64,000 nucleotides of DNA from an uncultured Erythrobacter sp. (lineage in GTDB: Bacteria; Pseudomonadota; Alphaproteobacteria; Sphingomonadales; Sphingomonadaceae): assembly GCA_947494705.1 (NCBI GenBank), contig CANLVN010000001.1, forward strand, positions 682,001 through 746,000, in the 5' to 3' direction. Under the pieces are notes generated by a model. That model saw only the letters and a list, made by a program, of their open reading frames with translations. It was not told the DNA's origin and did not search any database. This document shows, one piece after another, positions 26,388-34,312 of the stretch (its first letter is position 1; each line of letters starts with the position of its first letter). A program made the position numbers and the translations under genes.

Positions 26388-29300
26388 AGCTTTCTGATAT
26401 CCACGCCGATATACCGCCCGACCGGATCGATCAGGAACGGCTGGTAGTTGAGCGGCGTCACGCCATTTTCGTCCACCACGGTGCGGCGCGCATCGAATAC
26501 GTTGTCGATGCGGAAGCTGACGCGCAGGTTTTTCAACGCGCCCTCGTTACGACCCAGAAGCTGACCGACTTCGGAGAAGATGCGGATATCGAAAGTCGCG
26601 AGGTCGTCGATGAACAGGCTGCCCGTGCCCGTGTTGACCGCACCATCGAGCCGGGTTGAGCCGACATAGCGCGCTGACAACCGCATACCCATGCCACTGC
26701 CAAAGATACCCGCTTCGAGCCGGGTCGAATTGCGCGGAACGCCGAAAGCGCCCGTTGCCTGCCCGTCGAGCTGGTCGATCACGTCGAGGCCGGGCGCGAT
26801 CAGGATTTCGTCCTTCAATTCGATCGTGTGGTTGAGTGAGACGAAATACCGAAAGCCCCTGAAATCGCGGCGCGCCAGGGGATTGAAGCCGCCGCCCCCA
26901 CCGCCTCTGTTCGCGCCGTCACCGCCGCCCGAGTTCTGGCCGCCCTCCGCAGAGCAAAGGCGCGAGCGAAGAGCATCAAGCCGCTCGGGATCGATGGTGC
27001 CGTCCTCGCGCTTGAGCCGGGCGAGGAACATCTGCGCCATGCCCGGATCGATGCCGGGCAGAGTGTCGGAAATGTCCTCGCCCGCGTCGATCTTGGCAAT
27101 CAGCGCGGCAAGCTGCTCGCGTCCGTCATCGGCGCAGGCGATGGTGCGCAAGTTGGCAAAGCCTTCCGACTGGAAGAAGGCGCCCGGACCTCCCGGACCG
27201 CCCGGACCTCCGCTGCCGCCAGGAGCTTCAGCGCCGCCACGCGCGCCCATGCTGGCCGGATCGAAGCTGCAAATGCGCGTCCGCGCGCCTGCCAGCCTTT
27301 CGGAGTCGACCGAGCCGTCTGCGTTGATGAAGCGCCGCAAGAGCGGCTCGACCGCTGTACCATCAAAGCCGGGAATGACGCTGGATAGATCCTCACCCGC
27401 CGCTGCCGCCTCGACAAGCCGAGTGAAGGTAGCAAGCCCGTCCTCGCCGCAGATCACGGTGCGAAGGCTTTGAAATGCGGCCATTTGTCCTGCACCCGGA
27501 GGACCGTCTGGACGCCCGCCGGCAGGCCTGCTGTCCGAGGCCTCACGACTGCCACCACCGCGCCTGCCGCCGCGGCGATCTTCGCCATCGCCAGCCCCAA
27601 TTGACCCGCGCAGCTGAAGGCCGAAAGTCAGCCGGTCATTGCGCGTCTCGGCATAAGTTATCGAACGCCGGTCGAGCGCCACCAACCGCCCTTCATCGTC
27701 ACGCGTGATGCGGTTGGGAAAGGCCGCCTCGATCTCAGGCGTGATCTGCGGGAAGCTGGCGGTAACATCATCGGACCGGTTGCGGATATACTCCGCCGTC
27801 AGCCGCAGGTTGTCGATGAATGGCACCTCCCAGTTTGCGGCGAATTTCCAGTCGCGCTGGGTTTCAGCGAGAAGGTTCGGATTGCCCCCGGTCGTGACGT
27901 CCGCGAGAACTGTTTGTCCGGTCGCGAAGTCGAACACCGGCCGGTTCACATTGACCACGATCGGATTGCCGAGCGCGCCCAGCCCCGGCGCGACCTCACG
28001 CACGATATAGCTACCCGTCAGGTCGAGATTGTCGAATGGCGACCAGTTCAGGCTCAGCGTGTAATCGCCCAGAGTCCCGAAATCGGAGAGATAGTCGAGC
28101 CCGATCTGTCCGGTCAGCGTAAAGCTGCCCAGGGCGTCCGCAAAACCTTCGCGTCGACTGGTGATGGGCACGACTATATTCATGCCCGTCGAAAGATCGC
28201 CACGCGTCAGGTCTACCGGCAGCGCTGTGCGCGTGTCCGAGCTTTCCAGATTGACCCAGTTATACCCGACATCGAATGTCGCGGTCAGTTCACCGCCAGG
28301 CAGATAGGCCAAAGGACCGCGCAGCGTGGTCAGCGTGCTCGCCGAAATGGTGCGATTGCGTGAGGTATCGGTGCCCGCATCGGCAAAAGAAGGCAGCGGC
28401 CCGTCGAGCGCCAGGGTGCCGTTTAGCGCCGCCTCCTCCAGCCCGCTCGTATCGAACTCCCGTGCGGAGATCTGCGTCCTTTCGGAAAGGCTCGCATCGA
28501 AGGTCGAAGTCAGGCGAAAGGCGTTGATCGGTGTCGTCAGCGATCCCGAAGTCGAAATCGTGTCGCTCGCGGTGACGAAGGTCAGCGGCGTCTCCTCACC
28601 GAAAGTGCGCAGCACGGCTGCATCGGGATCGTCGGGATCGTCGGTCAGCAGGACGGTGTTGAGCCCCTGCAGGCTCAACTGATCGTTGCGTTCGTAATTG
28701 GCGTTGGCGCTGATCGAGATTCCGCTGTCGATGAAGGCTTTGGCATAAGACAGGTTCGCCTCGATCGTGCGGCTGTCGGCTATCAGACTGCGGAAAGGTG
28801 CCTGATCCGGATCGCTCGCGATGTCGGAAATCGATCCGGGCGTCTGCTCGATATCACGCTCATCCTCGGTCAGCAGCGAAGTGTCGTTGAATTCCAGATT
28901 CGCGTTGATCCGCGCGCCGTCGGAAATGGTAAGATATCCAATTTCCTGTTCGCGGGTGTAGCTGCCGCCACGAGCCGGTCCTTCGAATTCGAATTCGACC
29001 TCGGTCGAACTGTAATTTTCCTTGAGGATGAGGTTGATCACCCGGCGGTCGGGTGGGAAGCCAAAACGCTGGGCGACTTCCTCGGGAAATACCTCGACCC
29101 TTTCGAGCGCTTCTGGCGGGTAATTGGCGAACTCGCGAAAAGACCCCACGCGGATACCATTTATGAGGATCACCGGGCGCCCGCCCCCTCCCCGCCCGCG
29201 AGACGAGCCGGTCTGGTTCGTGATCTGCGTGATGAGGTCGGAAATCGAGGTGACACCCTCTGCCGCGATGTCCTCTTCATTCAGCGAGAGGATCGGTGCC

Positions 29301-29515
29301 TGCTCGACATCGAGCTGCCCGCGCCGACGCTCGGCGGAGACGATGATTTCGCTAGCAGCGTTGCCGAATTCGGTTTCCGGATCGTCAGCCGGAGGCGGTG
29401 TTTGCGCCGAGGCCGTCGCCTGGGCATCTTCGACAGCCAGGGCCGGTGTTGAAGCGAGGCCGAACAGGCCGACAGACGCCAACAAACCGGCGCGCATGGT
29501 ACAAGGAAAGGTCAT
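26381..29515 (-). CDS. TonB-dependent receptor with two Cys-bounded inserted modules
   Basis: Outer-membrane receptor of 1044 residues. A signal peptide (MTFPCTMRAGLLASVGLFGLASTPALA) precedes a plug domain (SEIIVSAERR, PVILINGIRVG, LERVEVFPEEVAQRFG) and a beta-barrel that ends in FLIDPVGRYIGVDIRKLF with a terminal Phe. Residues about 685-860 hold two tandem modules, Cys689-Cys749 and Cys794-Cys854, each exactly 61 residues Cys to Cys and alignable without gaps, separated and flanked by Gly/Pro-rich linkers (GGPGGPGGPG and GGGGGG types). These probably form an extracellular loop or surface domain. The start is set at 29515; a longer frame (to 29578) adds 21 residues without signal character. 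The ligand is unknown. Confidence 0.85.
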   Translation of the reverse strand: MTFPCTMRAGLLASVGLFGLASTPALAVEDAQATASAQTPPPADDPETEFGNAASEIIVSAERRRGQLDVEQAPILSLNEEDIAAEGVTSISDLITQITNQTGSSRGRGGGGRPVILINGIRVGSFREFANYPPEALERVEVFPEEVAQRFGFPPDRRVINLILKENYSSTEVEFEFEGPARGGSYTREQEIGYLTISDGARINANLEFNDTSLLTEDERDIEQTPGSISDIASDPDQAPFRSLIADSRTIEANLSYAKAFIDSGISISANANYERNDQLSLQGLNTVLLTDDPDDPDAAVLRTFGEETPLTFVTASDTISTSGSLTTPINAFRLTSTFDASLSERTQISAREFDTSGLEEAALNGTLALDGPLPSFADAGTDTSRNRTISASTLTTLRGPLAYLPGGELTATFDVGYNWVNLESSDTRTALPVDLTRGDLSTGMNIVVPITSRREGFADALGSFTLTGQIGLDYLSDFGTLGDYTLSLNWSPFDNLDLTGSYIVREVAPGLGALGNPIVVNVNRPVFDFATGQTVLADVTTGGNPNLLAETQRDWKFAANWEVPFIDNLRLTAEYIRNRSDDVTASFPQITPEIEAAFPNRITRDDEGRLVALDRRSITYAETRNDRLTFGLQLRGSIGAGDGEDRRGGRRGGGSREASDSRPAGGRPDGPPGAGQMAAFQSLRTVICGEDGLATFTRLVEAAAAGEDLSSVIPGFDGTAVEPLLRRFINADGSVDSERLAGARTRICSFDPASMGARGGAEAPGGSGGPGGPGGPGAFFQSEGFANLRTIACADDGREQLAALIAKIDAGEDISDTLPGIDPGMAQMFLARLKREDGTIDPERLDALRSRLCSAEGGQNSGGGDGANRGGGGGGFNPLARRDFRGFRYFVSLNHTIELKDEILIAPGLDVIDQLDGQATGAFGVPRNSTRLEAGIFGSGMGMRLSARYVGSTRLDGAVNTGTGSLFIDDLATFDIRIFSEVGQLLGRNEGALKNLRVSFRIDNVFDARRTVVDENGVTPLNYQPFLIDPVGRYIGVDIRKLF

Positions 29516-29737
29516 TGGAGCCCTTTTGAGCGGAAGCAGCGTGACTGCAATCCGGTGTCGTGTAACGATTTGCAACAATGGCTACGAAGCTGCGACGCAG
29601 ACCGGATGCGCGGGTGCGATACTCGTGCCATGTCAGGCCCCATAACGCTCAAGGCTTCCCTTTTGTGCCGGTGATCGCTAAATGGCGCGCCCAGACCGAC
29701 GAATGGTGTCGGTCGCCAGTCACGAACAAGGAATTAC

Positions 29738-29983
29738 ATGGCCAAGGAAGAACTTCTCGAAATGCGCGGGCGCGTCGTCGAGCTGCTGCCCAATGCGATG
29801 TTCCGGGTAGAGCTTGAAAACGGCCATGAAGTGCTAGGCCACACGGCGGGCAAGATGCGCAAGAATCGCATCCGCGTGCTGGTGGGCGACGAGGTGCTGT
29901 GCGAGCTCACGCCCTACGACCTGACCAAGGCACGCATTACCTATCGCTTCATGCCGGGCCGCGGCGGTCCCGGTCCGCAATAA
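29738..29983 (+). CDS. infA: Translation initiation factor IF-1
   Basis: S1-like OB-fold factor that binds the 30S A-site. It has [55 protein letters not shown] conservation (IF-1 core) and ends in an extra nine-residue tail PGRGGPGPQ, giving 81 residues against the usual about 72. The start follows AAGGA. It is divergent from the TonB receptor and is followed 12 bp downstream by maf. Confidence 0.95.
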   Translation: MAKEELLEMRGRVVELLPNAMFRVELENGHEVLGHTAGKMRKNRIRVLVGDEVLCELTPYDLTKARITYRFMPGRGGPGPQ

Positions 29984-29995
29984 CGCGCCGCGCCG

Positions 29996-30568
29996 ATGAG
30001 CGCGCCTCACCTCACACTCGCTTCCGCCTCCCCGCGCCGCCGCGAATTGCTGGCGCGCCTGGGGGTCGAGCCGGATGCCGTCACGCCTGCCGACATCGAC
30101 GAGACGCCCGAGGACAGCGAACCTCCGCGGGACTATGCCCTGCGCATGGGCCGCGAGAAGGCATTGGCGCTCGATGCGGCGGGTTACGTGCTGGCGGGAG
30201 ATACCGTGGTCGCCTGCGGTCGCCGCATCCTGCCCAAGACCGAGACCGAGGCCGAGGCTCGCGCCTGCCTGAAGCTGCTCTCAGGACGTCGGCACGTGGT
30301 GCTCACCAGCGTCGTGCTGCGCGCGCCCGATGGGACCCTGCGAGAGCGGCTCAACGAAAACACGGTGCGTTTCAAGAACCTCTCGGACGAGGAAATCGCC
30401 GCCTATCTCGCGAGCGGTGAGTGGCATGGCAAGGCGGGCGGCTACGCGATCCAGGGACAGGCCGAAGCACTGATCCAGTGGATGCGCGGCAGCCATTCGG
30501 GCGTCATGGGCCTGCCGCTTTACGAAACGCGGGCGCTTCTCAAGGCGGCGGGATTCGCCATTGGCTGA
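29996..30568 (+). CDS. Maf-like nucleoside triphosphate pyrophosphatase
   Basis: Removes non-canonical or excess nucleotides (dTTP/UTP or m7GTP class), acting as a septum- and house-cleaning enzyme. The 190 residues show LASASPRRRELL at the N-terminus, PADIDETP, the RMGREKAL region, the GDTVVACGRRILPKT loop, SGRRHVVLTSV, and KAGGYAIQGQAEALI, all Maf blocks. It overlaps the RNase E/G-like gene by 8 bp and sits in the infA-maf-RNase-yacG set conserved in alphaproteobacteria. Confidence 0.93.
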   Translation: MSAPHLTLASASPRRRELLARLGVEPDAVTPADIDETPEDSEPPRDYALRMGREKALALDAAGYVLAGDTVVACGRRILPKTETEAEARACLKLLSGRRHVVLTSVVLRAPDGTLRERLNENTVRFKNLSDEEIAAYLASGEWHGKAGGYAIQGQAEALIQWMRGSHSGVMGLPLYETRALLKAAGFAIG

Positions 30569-31514
30569 GTGGCTGGTCGAAGAGGGCATCGGAGAGCGGC
30601 GTGCATTACTCATCGAAGGTGAGGAAGTGCTGGCCGCACGGTTGCGATGGCCCGGTGAGCTGGTGGCAGGGGAAACCCGCCCCGCTCGGCTAACTCGCAA
30701 GCTCGCAAATACGAGGCGCGGCCTAGTCACGCTCGACAACGGCACGGAAGCACTAGTCGATCACCTTCCAGCGAACGCCACGGAAGGCATCTCCGGCACC
30801 ATCCGCATTACTCGCGCAGCGATCGCCGAGCGTGGACGGTTGAAACGGGCGCAAGCCCGCTGGGTCGAGAATGCGGAAGACACTCCGACGGCAGAACCTT
30901 TGCCCGGCAAACCGGTTCATCGATTCGAGCATGGTGCGTGGGAGGAGGTATGGCACGCCGCATTTTCCGGCAGTATCGCCTTCAACGGCGGTGAAATCCT
31001 GTGCAGCGTGACTCCCGCCATGACAGTGATCGACATCGACGGTGACATGCGTCCGCGCGATCTCGCGCTTGCTGCCATTCCCGCTATCGCCCAAGCGCTG
31101 CGATGGTTCGACATGGGCGGAAATATCGGCATCGACTTTCCGACGCTTGAGGCCAAGGCAGATCGCCGCGCGGTTGATGAAGCGCTGGCGCAAGCGCTCG
31201 AACACTGGCCGCATGAACGCACCGCGATGAACGGCTTCGGCTTCGTGCAGATCGTCGCGCGGCTCGAAGGGCCCTCGCTGCTGCATCGCTTCGCCCGGTC
31301 ACGGGTCGGGATGTGCGCGCGTTATGCCCTGCGGGTCGCCGAACGCAGCGAGGGCGCGGGGGTCACGCTGCTCACCGTCCACCCGGCGCTCAAAGCTAAG
31401 CTCAAGCCCGAATGGCTGGACGAGCTCAAACGCCGGACGGGCAGAGAAGTGCGGATCGAGACCGATCCTGCCCTTGCGCTGGAAACACCCAGTGCTCAGG
31501 TTGTCGGTTCATGA
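30561..31514 (+). CDS. Compact ribonuclease E/G-like protein
   Basis: 317 residues with an S1-like N-terminal segment (RRGLVTLDNGTEALVDHLP, GISGTIRITRAAIAERGR) and an RNase E/G catalytic-type core. The region MTVIDIDGD and NIGIDFPTLEAKADRR preserve the two Mg-coordinating Asp positions of RNase E (LTVIDxN and VIDF), with Asp replacing the usual Asn. The zinc-link Cys motif and later domains of RNase E/G are absent. The likely start is TTG 30561 within the maf 3' end. Probably an RNA-processing or decay nuclease; activity is inferred from the retained residues only. Confidence 0.72.
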   Translation: MAEWLVEEGIGERRALLIEGEEVLAARLRWPGELVAGETRPARLTRKLANTRRGLVTLDNGTEALVDHLPANATEGISGTIRITRAAIAERGRLKRAQARWVENAEDTPTAEPLPGKPVHRFEHGAWEEVWHAAFSGSIAFNGGEILCSVTPAMTVIDIDGDMRPRDLALAAIPAIAQALRWFDMGGNIGIDFPTLEAKADRRAVDEALAQALEHWPHERTAMNGFGFVQIVARLEGPSLLHRFARSRVGMCARYALRVAERSEGAGVTLLTVHPALKAKLKPEWLDELKRRTGREVRIETDPALALETPSAQVVGS

Positions 31515-31557
31515 CCTGAAGACCATGGCCACCTGCGCCACAAGCGAAGCAATCACC

Positions 31558-31740
31558 ATGACCAAGAAACGCCCCTGCCCCATTTGTAAAAGACCCCGGA
31601 CCGAAGAGTTCGCCCCGTTTTGCTCTCAGCGCTGCAAGGATCGCGACCTCGCACAGTGGTTCGGCGACGGCTATTCGGTGCCGGGCAAACCGGTCGACCC
31701 CGAACAGATTGCAGCGAGCGACTGGGATAATCAGGATTAG
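31558..31740 (+). CDS. yacG: DNA gyrase inhibitor/zinc-binding protein YacG
   Basis: 60 residues with the zinc ribbon C-x2-C...C-x3-C (CPICKRPRTEEFAPFCSQRC) followed by the conserved KDRDLAQWFGDGYSVPG. YacG binds GyrB and blocks gyrase. The start is taken at ATG 31558; an upstream ATG at 31525 would add 11 residues. The gene completes the infA-maf-RNase-yacG group. Confidence 0.9.
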   Translation: MTKKRPCPICKRPRTEEFAPFCSQRCKDRDLAQWFGDGYSVPGKPVDPEQIAASDWDNQD

Positions 31741-31856
31741 CCCGGCGAAACGCCGAATTCTTCCCAAGAATCCCCTTGCCAATCCCGCCCAGCTTCGCCA
31801 TAGCGCCGCTCTCATTTGCTCGCCGGGGCGGTCCATGCCCCGCCGCCGCAGCGAAT

Positions 31857-31931
31857 GCCCGGGTAGCTCAGGGGTAGAGCAGCGGATTGAAAATCCGCGT
31901 GTCGGTGGTTCGATTCCGCCCCCGGGCACCA
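31857..31931 (+). tRNA. tRNA-Phe (anticodon GAA)
   Basis: Complete cloverleaf: acceptor GCCCGGG/CCCGGGC, D-stem GCTC/GAGC, anticodon stem GCGGA/TCCGC enclosing loop TTGAAAA with anticodon GAA at 31889-31891, T-stem GGTGG/CCGCC around TTCGATT, and an encoded ACCA end. It sits 26 bp before purC. Confidence 0.97.
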
Positions 31932-31957
31932 TTCGCTGATGAAGGGAATAGCCACGC

Positions 31958-32761
<804 letters not shown>

Positions 32762-32817
32762 GCTGGACACGCTCGGCCCTCCGCCTATCCTCCCCACTGC
32801 AAGGGGAAGGGGTGGCG

Positions 32818-34260
32818 ATGGCCCATCTGGTCAAGTTCTGGACTGTTCTGGCCGCATTCGCGCTCGCATGGCCCAATGCCGCTGCGGCGCAGAAGGTCGC
32901 GCTGGTCATCGCCAACTCGCAATATGAGCACACGTCCCAGCTAGAAAACCCGCCGCGCGACGCTGCTTTGGTCTCCGGCGCCTTGCGCGAGATCGGGTTC
33001 GATACGGTCGAGCTTGCGACCGATCTCGACCAGGCCGAATTCCTCGCCCGGCTTCGTGCGTTCCGGAAGATGGCCGATGGCGCGGATGCCGCGCTGGTCT
33101 ATTTTGCAGGCCACGGAATAGAAAGCGAGGGACGCAACTGGCTGCTGCCCACGAGCGCCACGCTCGATGCCGAGAAAGACCTGCCCTACGAGGCAATCGA
33201 GCTGAACGACGTTCTCGACACGCTCCACGGGGCGCAATTGCGGATCGCTGTGCTCGATGCCTGTCGCAACAATCCCTTCGCCAATCGCTGGACCGGCGAC
33301 AATCGCAGCGTCTCGCGCGGGCTCGCATCGCTCGAGGTCGATGACATGCTCGTGATCTACGCCGCCGCTCCCGGCGCCTTCGCCTTCGATGGCGCAGGCG
33401 GAAATTCACCCTTCGCGCTGGCGCTCGCACGGCGGATCGTGCAGCCGGGATTGCCCGTGCAGATGCTTGGCGGAATGGTGCGTGACGATGTGCTTGTCGC
33501 AACCGATGGTCAGCAGCGCCCTTTCATCTCCGCCTCTATGACCGGCAGACCACTGTTTCTCGTGGATGGCCCGGACACGCAGATGGCATGGCTGACCGGA
33601 CTGTATGCCGAAGGGGATGCCGTTCAGGGCCGGCTCGTGAATTTCGATGACGCGGTCGAGTCACTGGAAGACAGCCGCAGCGTCGCTGCAGAAAACCCGC
33701 ATTGGCTAGATGAGCAGGTCTGGCTGGAGGCAGTCAAGGTCGACAATGTCGCCGCCTATCGTGCTTATCTCGAACAGTACCCTGACGGGCTCTATGCTTC
33801 CTTTGCAGATGCGAACATCAGGCAACTTCTGGACCCCACGGCCACCGGTGGAGAGATCGAGAGCGAGACACCCTGGATCATCTCGCTGGGCGCAGCGCTT
33901 CCCGATCGCTATGCGGTGGATCTGGGCGTTCCCCTGCCGATCGACGGCGTCTGGCGGATTTCGACCAACAACAAGCGCATCAGGATCGAGCGCGGGCGGG
34001 CCTTCGCAGTGGATGGATGGAACCATCTGCTCGTAGTTCGGGTGGAGCCCGAGCAGGTAACGACCACCGGCCTGCGTCGCGAAGGCCCCGGCGTTTACCA
34101 CGGACGCGACATCCTGCTCGACGGCGATACCAGGCTGACCGTCCGTGCCGATGGCAACCTCGACGTCTGGGTCGGTACGTACCCGTTCCCGGTCGAGTTC
34201 GTCCTGATCCGTGAGGCGGTGGACGATCCCGATGCCCTGCATGCCGAAATGCCCTCGTAG
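32818..34260 (+). CDS. Secreted caspase-like (peptidase C14) protein
   Basis: 480 residues with a signal peptide (WTVLAAFALAWPNAAAA) and a caspase-fold domain at about 25-250. The catalytic dyad is His99 (YFAGHGIE) and Cys149 (VLDACRNNPF), as in bacterial C14/metacaspase-like proteins. The C-terminal half (residues about 300-480) is a periplasmic-looking domain without a family I recognise, ending GTYPFPVEFVLIREAV. ATG 32818 is preferred over GTG 32812 because of the AAGGGGAAGGGG upstream. The next gene is an M16 peptidase. Arg or Lys specificity cannot be read; the target is unknown. Confidence 0.82.
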   Translation: MAHLVKFWTVLAAFALAWPNAAAAQKVALVIANSQYEHTSQLENPPRDAALVSGALREIGFDTVELATDLDQAEFLARLRAFRKMADGADAALVYFAGHGIESEGRNWLLPTSATLDAEKDLPYEAIELNDVLDTLHGAQLRIAVLDACRNNPFANRWTGDNRSVSRGLASLEVDDMLVIYAAAPGAFAFDGAGGNSPFALALARRIVQPGLPVQMLGGMVRDDVLVATDGQQRPFISASMTGRPLFLVDGPDTQMAWLTGLYAEGDAVQGRLVNFDDAVESLEDSRSVAAENPHWLDEQVWLEAVKVDNVAAYRAYLEQYPDGLYASFADANIRQLLDPTATGGEIESETPWIISLGAALPDRYAVDLGVPLPIDGVWRISTNNKRIRIERGRAFAVDGWNHLLVVRVEPEQVTTTGLRREGPGVYHGRDILLDGDTRLTVRADGNLDVWVGTYPFPVEFVLIREAVDDPDALHAEMPS

Positions 34261-34312
34261 ACAGCGTTCAGCGGGTTGTTATCGGTCGCGGCCTAGGGCA
34301 GCTATCGTGCCC

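Noticed and set aside
26720..27473. Plus-strand proline/alanine-rich open frame inside the first TonB receptor
   Set aside because: It is the antisense reading of Gly-rich linker codons and has no start site or family support.
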